Origin: Thermodesulfobacteriota bacterium
Lineage (GTDB): Bacteria; Desulfobacterota_D; UBA1144; Nemesobacterales; UBA2774
Reading direction: 5' to 3'
Length of the DNA stretch: 44,968 bases
NCBI GenBank assembly: GCA_040754335.1
Contig: JBFMCV010000009.1
Span: 1 to 44,968 of the forward strand
Position numbers and translations under genes: made by a program. Positions within the stretch are counted from its first letter, which is position 1. Every line of letters begins with the position of its first letter. Below, one piece after another: positions 25,542 through 34,480 of the stretch. The notes under the pieces were generated by a model. The model was not told the origin of the DNA. It ran no database searches and saw nothing but the letters and a program-made list of their open reading frames with translations.

Positions 25542-27212
25542 CTAAACAATTTTCGCTCCGGGCTCGTCCGGCTGATCGGGGTGGGCGAGGTCCCAGAGCG
25601 GACGCCTTCCCCTCACGGGGGGCACGAGCTCGAAATTCTCGACCGCTGGGGGCGACGTGGTCGCCCATTCGAGCGTCCACGCGTTCCACGGATTATCGCC
25701 CGCGGGCTTCCCGTTCCTCAGGCTCACGAGGATATTCCATACGAAGACTATGGCCGAGAGGCCGAGTATAAGCGCCCCTATCGTGGACAGGAGGTTCATC
25801 GAGCCCCAGTAGGGCATGTCGTGGTACGTGTACGTGCGCCTCGGCATCCCCATCACGCCCAGGAAATGCTGCACGAAGAAAGTCATGTTGAACCCGATCA
25901 CGGTGAGCCAGAAGTGCCATTTGCCGAGCGTCTCCGAGAGCATGCGCCCGGTGAACTTGGGGAACCAGTAATACACGCCCGCGAATATCGCGAATACCGA
26001 ACCCCCGAATATGGCGTAGTGGAAATGCGCCACAATGAAGTAGCTGTCGGTGACGACCCAGTCGATAGGCACTGACGCGATAGCGACCCCGGTGAGGCCG
26101 CCTATGACGAACTCTATTATGAACGCCGTCCCGAAGAGCATAGGGGTCGCGAAGTTTATTCTTCCGCCCCACATAGTGGCCACCCAGTTGAGCACCTTGA
26201 CGCCTGTCGGTATGGCGATCAGCATGCTCGCGAGCGAGAAATAAGCGTTCGCGACGTTTCCGAGACCGACGGCGAACATGTGGTGGGCCCATACGCCGAG
26301 GCTCAAGAGCCCTATCGCCACCGTCGATGCGGCGACGAACTCGTAGCCGTATATGGGTTTCCTCGAGAAGACAGGAATGACCTCCGATATGATGCCGAAA
26401 GCGGGGAGTATCAGTATGTAGACCTCCGGATGGCCGAATCCCCAGAAGAAGTGCTGCCAGAGAATTGCCGAGCCCCCGTGAGCCGGGGTGAAAAAGGTTG
26501 CGCCCAGCAGGCTGTCGAGGAGCATCATGGCGAATGCAGCTGTAATAATCGGTATCACGAAAATGAGAAGGAGCGACGTTACGAATATCATCCACACGAA
26601 GAGAGGAATCCTCCGCATCGTCATGCCGGGAGTCCTCATCGTCAGGATCGTGACCACGTTGTTGAGGCCCGAGGCGACCGAGCCAATTCCTGAAGCGAGC
26701 AGCCCTAGCGCCCAGTACGTGGGCCCCTTGTTGAGGGAGAACGGCTTTTCGCTTAACGGGGAGTACGCGAACCATCCGACGTCGGGTGCGCCGCTCTGCG
26801 TGAAGAAGCTGTAGTAGAGCAGTATGCCGCCGAAGAAAAAGAGCCAAAAGCTTAACGCGTTCAGGCGGGGGAAAGCCATGTCGCGCGCCCCTATCATGAG
26901 CGGCAGGAGGTAAACGCCTACGCCTATGAGGAAAGGCATGACGACGAAGAATATCATAGTCGTGCCGTGCATCGTGAAGAGCTGGTTATACATCTCGGGC
27001 GTGAGGAAATCGTTTCCGGGATGAGCGAGCTGTATCCGGATCAGGAGCGCCTCGAGTCCGCCAAGCAGGAAATAGACGAGTGTTATAATGAGGTACATGA
27101 TGCCTATCTGCTTGTGGTCGACGGATGCGACCCAGGCGAGGAGGCCGTTGTTCTCCTTGAGAGAGGGTAGGGGCGCTGCGTTCTCGGGTACGAGGGGGAT
27201 CCTACTGCTCAT
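25542..27212 (-). CDS. coxA: Cytochrome c oxidase subunit I
   Basis: This is the catalytic haem-copper subunit of an aa3/caa3-type oxidase (556 residues, 12 membrane helices). Haem a and haem a3/CuB ligands occur in LFTMHGTTMIFF, HPEVYILILPAFGIISEV (with the cross-linked Tyr), WAHHMFAVG and VAHFHYAIFGG. The PEVY...E pattern with the conserved K-channel region supports a type A proton-pumping enzyme. coxB overlaps its start by 11 nt and coxC follows after 11 nt. Together with the cytochrome-c-bearing subunit II this makes a caa3 oxidase. Confidence 0.96.
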   Translation of the reverse strand: MSSRIPLVPENAAPLPSLKENNGLLAWVASVDHKQIGIMYLIITLVYFLLGGLEALLIRIQLAHPGNDFLTPEMYNQLFTMHGTTMIFFVVMPFLIGVGVYLLPLMIGARDMAFPRLNALSFWLFFFGGILLYYSFFTQSGAPDVGWFAYSPLSEKPFSLNKGPTYWALGLLASGIGSVASGLNNVVTILTMRTPGMTMRRIPLFVWMIFVTSLLLIFVIPIITAAFAMMLLDSLLGATFFTPAHGGSAILWQHFFWGFGHPEVYILILPAFGIISEVIPVFSRKPIYGYEFVAASTVAIGLLSLGVWAHHMFAVGLGNVANAYFSLASMLIAIPTGVKVLNWVATMWGGRINFATPMLFGTAFIIEFVIGGLTGVAIASVPIDWVVTDSYFIVAHFHYAIFGGSVFAIFAGVYYWFPKFTGRMLSETLGKWHFWLTVIGFNMTFFVQHFLGVMGMPRRTYTYHDMPYWGSMNLLSTIGALILGLSAIVFVWNILVSLRNGKPAGDNPWNAWTLEWATTSPPAVENFELVPPVRGRRPLWDLAHPDQPDEPGAKIV

Positions 27213-28146
27213 CGAGAGCCTCCAGGTAGGCGACTATTGATTTCACTTCGGAATCGGAGAGCTTCATGTTAGGCATATACGACCCCTGCTTGTACCTCTG
27301 GGGGTTGGCGAGCCATTTGGCGAGGTTCTCGGGCGTATTCGTTAGCACGCCTGCGCCTATCGTATCGCGGTCGGCGATATGCGTCAGGTCGGGTCCGACC
27401 CTCGCCGCAGCCGCGGTCCCGCGAATCGTGTGACAGTTCATGCAGGCGAGAGTCTGGAAAAGCCTCGCTCCCTCGGCCGCTATGCCGCTTTCAGGCGTGC
27501 GCGGCACGACGAGCTGCTCCTCCTGCCATTTCTTGAATTCCTCTTCGGTCTCCGCGACTACGCGTATGAGCATGTTGGCGTGCTGGTCGCCGCAGAACTC
27601 GGCGCATGCCCCGATATACACGCCCGGCTCGCCCGCGACAAGCCACATGTAATTGGGGTGTCCCGGCACCAGGTCTATTTTTCTACCGAGCTCCGGCACC
27701 CAGAAATCGTGTATCACGTCTATGGACTCGAGGCGTACGAGCAGCTTTTCCCCGGCGGGGATGTGTATTTCATTGGCCGTCATCACCCCTGACGCGGGGT
27801 ATCTTATCTCCCACCACCACTGATGACCTATCACGAGGAGGTCGGGCTCCCTGTCCCCCGGCGGGGGGTCTATCGCCCTCATGGTGCTGCACGTGAGGAG
27901 GAAAAGCACGGCGACTATCGCAACGGGGATTATCGTCCAGACTACTTCGATCTTGAGGTTGCCGAAATCCTGATAAGGCTCGCCGTCGTCCCCGGGCTTC
28001 TTTCTGTATCTGATTACTATGTACGCGACCGCGATCACGATGATGCCGAGTATTACGGCGGATATGGCGATCGTATAGTAGGTTAAACCGGCGAGCGCCT
28101 CCATTTGAGGTGAGCTGGGATTAAAGAGGCCGCCAAGGTTTTCCAT
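27202..28146 (-). CDS. coxB: Cytochrome c oxidase subunit II with fused cytochrome c (caa3 type)
   Basis: The 314-residue subunit II has two N-terminal membrane helices and a cupredoxin domain with a complete CuA site: His146, Cys181, Glu183, Cys185, His189 and Met192 (within CAEFCGDQHANM). The aromatic electron-entry patch is HQWWWEIRYP. A C-terminal cytochrome c domain follows (CMNCH at 235-239, distal Met in SYMPNMKLSD), which defines caa3 oxidases. It is the first gene of the seven-gene operon, about 45 nt after the predicted transcription start. Confidence 0.96.
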   Translation of the reverse strand: MENLGGLFNPSSPQMEALAGLTYYTIAISAVILGIIVIAVAYIVIRYRKKPGDDGEPYQDFGNLKIEVVWTIIPVAIVAVLFLLTCSTMRAIDPPPGDREPDLLVIGHQWWWEIRYPASGVMTANEIHIPAGEKLLVRLESIDVIHDFWVPELGRKIDLVPGHPNYMWLVAGEPGVYIGACAEFCGDQHANMLIRVVAETEEEFKKWQEEQLVVPRTPESGIAAEGARLFQTLACMNCHTIRGTAAAARVGPDLTHIADRDTIGAGVLTNTPENLAKWLANPQRYKQGSYMPNMKLSDSEVKSIVAYLEALDEQ

Positions 28147-28200
28147 TGTAATTTATCGGCGCGATGGATTTAAATCGATTGATTATACGAACCCTGAACC

Positions 28201-28230
28201 ATTATAATGACTTGTGAGCTTCATTGTCAA
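28201..28230 (-). promoter_or_regulatory. Consensus sigma-70 promoter of the cox-qcr operon
   Basis: On the minus strand TTGACA (28230-28225) and TATAAT (28206-28201) are both perfect, separated by 18 nt. The predicted start is about 45-50 nt upstream of the coxB ATG. Such a strong match suggests high constitutive transcription of the whole respiratory operon. Confidence 0.75.
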
Positions 28231-28382
28231 CACCTCGCTGATACACGTCGCGGTAAACAGCGTGAAACAGGGGATATGATAATGCAATTTATGGTATTCT
28301 CTTGCATAATAATCCTGGCTGAGCATAATAGAAAAACGGCTTTTTCTTGACTTCAACGGAACGAGTTACCTTTGCCCTCTAA

Positions 28383-30242
28383 ATGAAAAAATACATCTTT
28401 ATATATTTTTCATTCCTGATTCTTTACATGTTGTTTATACACCCTCCGGCCGCGACTTTCTCTCAGGAAAAAGAGAAAGCGGCGGAAAAATCCGGCAACG
28501 AAGAAGCCGCAGAGCCAGTCGTCCGCATTTCCAAGGTAAGAATAAAAGGGGCGAAAGTCCTCACCAAGCAGGAGATAGAGCAGGGCATAGGGACCGGGTT
28601 CCCTTCCATCAAGTTCTGGGTGAAGAAGCCCGAGTTCAACGAAGAAGTGCTCAAGGACGATATGGTCAGGATCAAGAGACTCTATGCGAACCAGGGATAT
28701 TACGACGCCGAGGCATCCTACGAGCTCAAGTTCAATAAGGACAACACGAAGGTCGAGATAACCATAAACATAAAGGAGGGCGAGCCGGTAATACTTACCG
28801 AGCTGAGCCTGGAGTATGAAGGGGATTTGAGCGACGACACCAAAAAGGAGATAGAAAAAGCCGTGCCGCTCAAGGTGGACAAGAATTTCTCCCCCAACGG
28901 ATACCAGCAGACCAAGGGCGCGATCACCGAGATACTCTCCGACAAGGGATATCCCAAGGCCGAGATAGAGGGCGAGGCGCTCGTCAACAGGAAGGAAAAA
29001 TGGGCGAAGGCGACGTTCGTCATCAAGCCGGGCTCCGTGTACAGGTTCGGCACGGTTACAGTCGAGGGGAACGAGAAGGTGGAGAGTTATATAATTTCGA
29101 GGGAGGCGGTCTTCAAGCAGGGCGAGGAATATTCATTGACAAAGATTAACGAAACGCAGGCGAATATATTTCAGCTCGGCCTGTTCAGGTCGGTCGTGAT
29201 CGACCCCGTATACAACGAAGAGCTGAAGACCGCCGACATGAAAATAATTGTGAAGGAGAGGAAGCAGGGGTCGGTGAAATTCGGCGTCGGCTTCGGCACG
29301 GAGGACAAGCTGAGAGGGCAGGTTATCTGGACCAAGAGGAATTTCTTCGGCGGCGGGCGGAGGCTCGAGGTCGCGGGAAAGGCTTCTTTCATCACACAGA
29401 GGCTCGAGACGAGCGTGATACAGCCCTATATACTGGGCAGGGATTCGACCCTCACGGGAACCCTCAATTTCCAGAGGGACGACGTCCCGAGCTTCGAGGG
29501 CGAAAGCTTCCTCACCTCGGCCGAGCTGCAGAAGGACTTCGCTCAATACTATTCGTCGTTCGGCTCCTTCAACGTGCAGTTCTCAAGGGTGCAGAAGAGC
29601 GCGAGGAGGACACCCGAAGAACAGAGCAGGGAAAATTTCTTCCTCACTTTCTTCAACACCGGGCTCGAGCGGGACACGACGGACAACATTCTTAACCCCA
29701 CGCGCGGCTGGGTGGTCTCAACCGGGCTCGAGTCCTCGTTCAGGGCGCTCCTCTCGGACGTGAATTACCTGAAGGGTACGGTCGAGCTGAGGGGGTACAA
29801 GAAATTATACAGGATGATCCTCGCCAAGAAGATAACCGTGGGAGTTATCCAGCCTTTCGGAAATACCGGCACGTTCGACATACCGATATTCAAGAGGTTC
29901 TTCGCGGGAGGCAGCACGAGCATGAGGGGCTTCCCTTTCCAGAAGCTCGGCCCGCTCAGCGACGGCGGAGACCCGCTCGGCGGCAACTCCCTCCTCGTCG
30001 GAAGCTTCGAAGTCAGGTATCCGATATACGGGGATTTCGGCGGCGTCGTGTTCTTCGACTACGGGAACGTGTACGCAGACGAGTGGAGCTTCCCGCTCGG
30101 AGGCATAAAATACGCCCCGGGCGTGGGGCTCAGGTACGATACGATAATAGGCCCCGTCAGGTTCGACGTCGGGTACGCGCTTAATCCCGAGTCGGGCATC
30201 AGGCGGGTCCAGTTCTTCATAAGCATCGGCCAGGCGTTCTGA
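28383..30242 (+). CDS. Omp85-superfamily outer-membrane assembly protein (BamA/TamA-like)
   Basis: The 619-residue product has a signal peptide, about three POTRA domains (residues about 47-120, 125-205 and 210-290) and a 16-strand-type beta-barrel region (about 295-619). The signature MRGFPFQ (about residue 513-519) corresponds to the conserved VRGF/Y lid-loop motif, and the C-terminal strand ends in Phe (FFISIGQAF). At three POTRAs it is shorter than five-POTRA BamA, closer to TamA or the shorter Omp85 forms. It stands alone, with no skp, lpx or tamB beside it, so it may be a second Omp85 copy in the genome. Confidence 0.88.
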   Translation: MKKYIFIYFSFLILYMLFIHPPAATFSQEKEKAAEKSGNEEAAEPVVRISKVRIKGAKVLTKQEIEQGIGTGFPSIKFWVKKPEFNEEVLKDDMVRIKRLYANQGYYDAEASYELKFNKDNTKVEITINIKEGEPVILTELSLEYEGDLSDDTKKEIEKAVPLKVDKNFSPNGYQQTKGAITEILSDKGYPKAEIEGEALVNRKEKWAKATFVIKPGSVYRFGTVTVEGNEKVESYIISREAVFKQGEEYSLTKINETQANIFQLGLFRSVVIDPVYNEELKTADMKIIVKERKQGSVKFGVGFGTEDKLRGQVIWTKRNFFGGGRRLEVAGKASFITQRLETSVIQPYILGRDSTLTGTLNFQRDDVPSFEGESFLTSAELQKDFAQYYSSFGSFNVQFSRVQKSARRTPEEQSRENFFLTFFNTGLERDTTDNILNPTRGWVVSTGLESSFRALLSDVNYLKGTVELRGYKKLYRMILAKKITVGVIQPFGNTGTFDIPIFKRFFAGGSTSMRGFPFQKLGPLSDGGDPLGGNSLLVGSFEVRYPIYGDFGGVVFFDYGNVYADEWSFPLGGIKYAPGVGLRYDTIIGPVRFDVGYALNPESGIRRVQFFISIGQAF

Positions 30243-30345
30243 TTCTTTTCCCGACACCGCACAATCTGCACTCTTATACAATCCCTCTGAAGCTTCTCTG
30301 CTTTTCTTTCCTTTTCTAAAATTTCCCTCTCCCCAGCGTGGGGAA

Positions 30346-30450
30346 CAGTTGCAAGCAAGCGAGCAACTGGTCGCTGTTACAACAAAGGCAGAATGTGTAC
30401 TTAACTTTGGAACGACAGTGCTTGAGCCAAAATAGTTAGGGTGAGGGGGG
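30346..30450. repeat. Dispersed intergenic repeat, copy 1
   Basis: The segment starts with a CAGTTGC/GCAACTG hairpin containing GCAAGCAAGC. It continues with ACAACAAAGGCAGAATG, TTAACTTTGG, GAGCCAAAATAG and TTAGGGTG. The same ordered words recur at 44711-44890 (CAACAAAGGCAGATG, TCAACTTTCG, AGCCAAAGTAG, TTAGGGTG), so this is one diverged family with two copies in the window. It lies in the 364-nt gap after the Omp85 gene, which holds no gene. Confidence 0.6.
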
Positions 30451-30462
30451 AAATAACCTTCT

Positions 30463-30548
30463 TGTCATTGCGAGCGCAGCGCGGCAATCTCATGAAAAGA
30501 CAGATCGCCACGGCTCCTACGCCAAGGCTTCGGAGCCTCGCGATGACA
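30463..30548. repeat. MITE/REP-like palindromic repeat (TGTCATTGCGAG family)
   Basis: The ends TGTCATTGCGAG and CTCGCGATGACA form an imperfect terminal inverted repeat around CGGCAATCT and GATCGCCACGGCTCC / GGCTTCGGAGCC. This is the well-known TGTCATTGCGAGCGAAGC-type intergenic palindrome found in many environmental bacterial genomes. It is non-coding and could form a long stem in RNA or DNA. Confidence 0.75.
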
Positions 30549-30606
30549 GAAATGGGAGTGCTTTTTCTATTTCTGAATAATTCCTAATACTATAAAGGAA
30601 AGTATC

Positions 30607-30888
30607 TCAAACGGGCGAATTGCTGGTGGGGTTCTTAATGACGCTGCTTTCTTCTCCCTCTTCAGTGGCGGTCTCCTCGTCGGCCGTTTCCTCGGGCTTT
30701 TTCGCCTCGCGGGTTTCTTTCTCTTCTATGTCGAACTCTATGGAATCCCTGAGCTCGTTCTTTGCCCTCTCGAGCTCGCGCATCCCCCTGCCGAGGGTCT
30801 TCGCGAGCTTCGGTATCTCGTTCGGCCCCAGCACCAGGAGCGCTATGAGGAGTATTATTAATATTTCACTCGTCCCTATTCCGAACAT
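30607..30888 (-). CDS. Twin-arginine translocase TatA/TatB-family subunit
   Basis: The 93-residue product has the classic architecture: a short hydrophobic N-terminal helix (GTSEILIILLIALLVLGP), the hinge Gly-Pro, and an amphipathic helix (NEIPKLAKTLGRGMRELERA) with a charged, acidic tail. The MFGIGTSEI start and Glu8 resemble TatB as much as TatA, so I leave the subtype open. Substrates would include the Rieske protein at 23256 with its TRRQFF signal. No tatC is adjacent. A pair of direct repeats (30894-30926) lies immediately upstream. Confidence 0.88.
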   Translation of the reverse strand: MFGIGTSEILIILLIALLVLGPNEIPKLAKTLGRGMRELERAKNELRDSIEFDIEEKETREAKKPEETADEETATEEGEESSVIKNPTSNSPV

Positions 30889-30893
30889 AGACC

Positions 30894-30926
30894 TTATATA
30901 ATCACACCACGTTATATAATGACACC
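30894..30926. repeat. Tandem direct repeat TTATATAATNACACC upstream of tatA/B
   Basis: TTATATAATCACACC (30894-30908) and TTATATAATGACACC (30912-30926) differ at one base and have an 18-bp period, just before the tat start on the opposite strand. Each contains a TATAAT-like core. They could be tandem operators or overlapping -10 elements. Confidence 0.5.
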
Positions 30927-31091
30927 GCGCTGACCCGGCAGCCGGCTTATATGTGAAAGGCTACCCCATTATGTCCGCATGTTCAATAAACCCTCTGAAC
31001 CCGCTTTGCCGGCCTGCGCTACAATTTTTCAATATTTGTAGTAAAATGAAACGGGAGAATACAAAATAGCCGCATACAAAGGAGCGTCAAC

Positions 31092-32087
31092 ATGAAAGCG
31101 ATCCGTTATCACGAGTTCGGAGAAGTGGATGTGCTCAAGTACGAAGACGTGCCCGAGCCCGAGCTCGGGGACGACGAAGTCCTCGTTCGGGTGCGGGCCG
31201 CGTCCTTAAACCATCTCGACCTGAGGCTCAGATCGGGGAAATCGCCGCGCCCCGTCGACCTCCCCCATATAGGGGGCGTCGATATAGCCGGCGACGTGGA
31301 AAGAACAGGAAAGAACGTAAAGGACATCGCGCCGGGCACGCGCGTCGTAATAGACCCGACCGTCAAGACCCCGAAGGGGCCCATGGTCATAGGGGTGAAT
31401 TTCTACGGGGGGTTTGCAGAGTACGTGAAAGTCCCTGCGGCGAACGCCGTTCCCATACCCGACGAAGTGTCTTACGACGACGCGTCGGCTCTCCCTATCT
31501 GCTACGTCACCGCGTGGTACGGGCTCTTCGACAGGGGCGGCATGCAGAACGGCGAGACGGTGCTGGTGCATGCGGCCGGGAGCGGGACCGGGAGCGCAGC
31601 CGTTCAGATTGCGAAGGAGGGCGGGGCGTTCGTTATCGCGACGGCCGGGAGCGACGAAAAGCTTGAGAAGGTGAAAAAACTCGGGGCCGACGCGACGATC
31701 AATTACAATACCACCGACTTCTCCGAAGAGGTGAAGAAGATAACGGACAATAAAGGGGTAGATCTGATATTCGACCAGATAGGAGCGTCCGTCTGGGAGA
31801 ACAATCTCAAGTCTCTCAAGATGAAGGGGCGTATTCTTCTGATAGGCGTAGTCGGCGGCGGGCAGACGACGTTCAATTTCGGCCCGGTTATCGTCAAAGA
31901 CCTCTCCGTTCTCGGAGTCACCGTGTTCAACGCACCGAGGAGCAACCTTATTAACGTAATCAACCTCGTCTCCCTCGGGAGGCTGTCGCCGGTGATAGAC
32001 AAAAGGTTCCCGCTCTCGGATGCGGCGCTCGCGCAGAAGATGCTCGAAGACAGGAGTCAGTTCGGGAAGGTTATACTGAACCCGTGA
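31092..32087 (+). CDS. MDR-family NAD(P)-dependent oxidoreductase (quinone oxidoreductase-like)
   Basis: The 331-residue product is a medium-chain dehydrogenase/reductase. It has the GroES-like N-terminal domain (EVLVRVRAASLNHLDLRLR) and a Rossmann nucleotide-binding motif ETVLVHAAGSGTGSAAVQIAKEGG near residues 153-176. The four-cysteine structural zinc loop and catalytic zinc ligands of alcohol dehydrogenases are absent; that region is shortened to IDPTVKTPKGPMVIG. It therefore fits the zinc-independent quinone/enoyl reductase branch. AAAGGAG precedes the ATG. The substrate is unknown and the gene is single, divergent from tatA/B. Confidence 0.88.
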   Translation: MKAIRYHEFGEVDVLKYEDVPEPELGDDEVLVRVRAASLNHLDLRLRSGKSPRPVDLPHIGGVDIAGDVERTGKNVKDIAPGTRVVIDPTVKTPKGPMVIGVNFYGGFAEYVKVPAANAVPIPDEVSYDDASALPICYVTAWYGLFDRGGMQNGETVLVHAAGSGTGSAAVQIAKEGGAFVIATAGSDEKLEKVKKLGADATINYNTTDFSEEVKKITDNKGVDLIFDQIGASVWENNLKSLKMKGRILLIGVVGGGQTTFNFGPVIVKDLSVLGVTVFNAPRSNLINVINLVSLGRLSPVIDKRFPLSDAALAQKMLEDRSQFGKVILNP

Positions 32088-32172
32088 GCGTCTGAATTTA
32101 TGGATCAGCGAAATATATACGGGGACTGCATGATTCCCTGCACCTCAATCCACTACTCTTGCATGGAGCGTT

Positions 32173-32970
32173 ATGATGGATGCGCTTGATTTAGTGCCTC
32201 GAATACCGTTAGTGGCCGTATTTTTCGGCATGTTCGTCGTGGTCATACTCTCTATTTTGCTGGGTTACAAAATAGGGGCCTATATCCGGAACCGTTACGG
32301 AGAGAAGGAGGAAGGACCGCTAGGCTCAGTCGTCGGAGCGACTCTGGGACTCCTCGCGTTCATGCTGGCGTTCACATTCGGACTGACCGCAAACCGTTAT
32401 GATACAAGAAAGGAGATACTCCTCGACGAGGTAAACGCGATCGGAACTGCTTTTCTCAGAACGGATTTCCTCGTCGAGCCCTACCGCACGCAGATACGCG
32501 GGCTTTTCCGCGACTACGTCGATTTACGCACGGTGTGGATAAAAGAACCGGAGAGGCTTCAGGATTTGATAGCCGAGTCGGAAGCTATCCAGGGTAAAAT
32601 ATGGTCCTTGTCAGTCGAGGCTGTAGCGAAAACACCCAATCAGGAAATCACGTCTGCATACATAGAGTCGCTCAACGAGGTGATAGATCTCCACACGAAG
32701 AGAATAATTGTCGCGCTCATGTACCGGATTCCCACACTCATCTGGTATGCGCTGATTTTTGTTACGGTCCTCGCCATGGGCGCCGTGGGATACCAGTTCG
32801 GATTTACGGGCGGCAGGAGCCTGATGATAAGCATTCTCCTCGCTCTGACTTTCTCGGCTGTCATATACCTGATTGCGGACATCGACCGCAGCCTTGGCGG
32901 GGCGATAAGGATAAGCCAGCGGCCAATGATCGAGCTACAGAAAAAGATCGACGCGGCCGTTCCCAGATAA
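32173..32970 (+). CDS. DUF4239/bestrophin-like membrane protein
   Basis: The 265-residue protein has paired helices at each end (about 12-32 and 58-78; about 190-208 and 215-235) around a helical cytoplasmic middle. The segment GSVVGATLGLLAFMLAFTFGLTANRYDTRK is typical of the bestrophin-like DUF4239 family, together with EVNAIGTAFLRTDFL. The later half has FTGGRSLMISILLALTFSAVIYLIADID. Function is uncertain; family members are suspected channel-like proteins. A GGAG lies before the ATG pair at 32173/32176. Confidence 0.72.
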   Translation: MMDALDLVPRIPLVAVFFGMFVVVILSILLGYKIGAYIRNRYGEKEEGPLGSVVGATLGLLAFMLAFTFGLTANRYDTRKEILLDEVNAIGTAFLRTDFLVEPYRTQIRGLFRDYVDLRTVWIKEPERLQDLIAESEAIQGKIWSLSVEAVAKTPNQEITSAYIESLNEVIDLHTKRIIVALMYRIPTLIWYALIFVTVLAMGAVGYQFGFTGGRSLMISILLALTFSAVIYLIADIDRSLGGAIRISQRPMIELQKKIDAAVPR

Positions 32971-32998
32971 GGCGCTGGTTTTCGTGAATTTGGCGCGC

Positions 32999-34480
32999 CT
33001 ACCGGAGCGCCCCTTCGAAATTCCGGACGAGCGTTTTGGAGTCAGGCTCTTTTAGTCCTGCCGTCGTCAGGAGCGATTCCGCCGTGCCTCTTCCCCCGCG
33101 GGACCATGCGTCTCTCATGAAATTCCCTGCTTCTTTCGTCCTCCACCATTCCTCGTCGAACGATTCAGTCATGAAATGACGGAGCACGGGCCCCGCGAGC
33201 ACGGCTTTAAAACGGAACGGGGCGCCGACCGGGGAGAGGAGTTCCGCGAGGCAGCTCCTCCCGTCGGCCCCGCATTTCGCCGCGCCGCTCATGATATCGG
33301 AGAATATTTCGGGCAATTCTCCCGGATCCCCGCACTCCGAAAGCTCCGCAAGGCAGACTGCGCGCCCGGCGTCGAGCCTCGCCGTCATGAGCCGCCTCAA
33401 ATGCAGGAAATTGAGGAAATCACCCTCCGCGTCTATTTTTACATACTTCCTGAGCCACCTGGGCTCGTATACGAGGCTTCCGAAAAGTGCGGAGAAGATA
33501 TCGGTGAGCGACTCGTCTCTCAGGAATACGAATTCGAAGTGGTCCCCCGGGTCCGTATATCCGAATGAGAGAGCCTGCCCGAGACACCCGAGGAGCGACT
33601 CGTAATCGTGAACGCCGCCCGCGGGGTAGAGGGAGAGGGCCGACTCGAAAGGCGGGTCTAGAGGTAGTGAAAAGCCTTCTACCTCCTTCCCCTCTCTCTT
33701 CTCGCTGTCGATAGTTATTTCGCGGGTAGGGGCGAGAGACATGCCTTCGACGACTGTCTTCGCTAAAGCCGCCGGGTCGGGCTTCGGGAAATACCCTCTC
33801 AGCTCGGCCGAATTGAAAAGCCGGGTCATGTCGTATATGGAGGCGTCCTTCAGGCCGAGCTCCATCTTGTTCGTAAAAAACCACCCCAGCATATCCCGCG
33901 CTATGTAATCCGTATCGGTGAGGAACCTCTTCGCCTCATCCGCTATGCGCGTAATCCCCGGACAGGAGGTTGCATCGAGGAGCGCTCCGTAACTTCCGAA
34001 GCCGAGCGCCTCCGAGCATTCGTTGAGTATCCCGAGCTTGCGGAGGCAGAGGGTATTGAGCGCGGATAAGGTCCCGCCGGCTCTCTCCTCGATCTCCTGC
34101 CTCTTGTCCCTTTTGGGCTCGGACAGCAGCTCCGCCTTCGCGGAGCGGAGAGTCAGGCTCTTGCCGCACGCGCGGAATTCAGCGCCAGATTCGAGCGCCA
34201 GCATCCTGTCCGTGATGTCCGAGGACTCCCCCCCGAGGAAAGCCCCGGCCAGGAATGAGGAGAGGAGGCGATTCCGTGCTCTCTCCTCCTCGTCGCTGCT
34301 ACCGGATCCGCTCAGCGATAAAAAAAACTCGGGCTCGAGAAGGTCTCTCCGCGAGCCGTATATGCCCTTTGTGCGTATCCCTGTCTTTCTGCCCGTGAGG
34401 TTGAGCCACAGCTCCCTCCTGAGCTCCCTCAGGAGCCCTTCGCCCTCTGATCTTATGAACCGGACCGTATCTCCGTTCAA
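32999..34480 (-). CDS. Degenerate M3-like metallopeptidase homologue, zinc site lost
   Basis: The 493-residue helical protein matches, by my recollection, bacterial M3-related oligopeptidase-like proteins. PAGGVHDYESLLGCLGQALSFGY (residues 286-308) aligns with the family segment in which HExGHALHF occurs. Here the zinc-binding HExxH is GCLGQ (298-302). Downstream, SLTDIFSALFGSL and PRWLRKYV align with the TEa.A.LfE.L...PaWLr region, where the third ligand Glu would be Asp327. The frame is intact, with no stop or frameshift, so this looks like a maintained non-catalytic protein rather than a decayed gene. No signal peptide is seen. The assignment depends on pattern recognition, without a database search. 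Confidence 0.55.
   Translation of the reverse strand: MNGDTVRFIRSEGEGLLRELRRELWLNLTGRKTGIRTKGIYGSRRDLLEPEFFLSLSGSGSSDEEERARNRLLSSFLAGAFLGGESSDITDRMLALESGAEFRACGKSLTLRSAKAELLSEPKRDKRQEIEERAGGTLSALNTLCLRKLGILNECSEALGFGSYGALLDATSCPGITRIADEAKRFLTDTDYIARDMLGWFFTNKMELGLKDASIYDMTRLFNSAELRGYFPKPDPAALAKTVVEGMSLAPTREITIDSEKREGKEVEGFSLPLDPPFESALSLYPAGGVHDYESLLGCLGQALSFGYTDPGDHFEFVFLRDESLTDIFSALFGSLVYEPRWLRKYVKIDAEGDFLNFLHLRRLMTARLDAGRAVCLAELSECGDPGELPEIFSDIMSGAAKCGADGRSCLAELLSPVGAPFRFKAVLAGPVLRHFMTESFDEEWWRTKEAGNFMRDAWSRGGRGTAESLLTTAGLKEPDSKTLVRNFEGALR

Noticed and set aside
25693-26847. 384-codon minus-strand open frame inside coxA in another frame
   Set aside because: Arg/His-rich alternate-frame translation of coxA, whose own frame is fully conserved.
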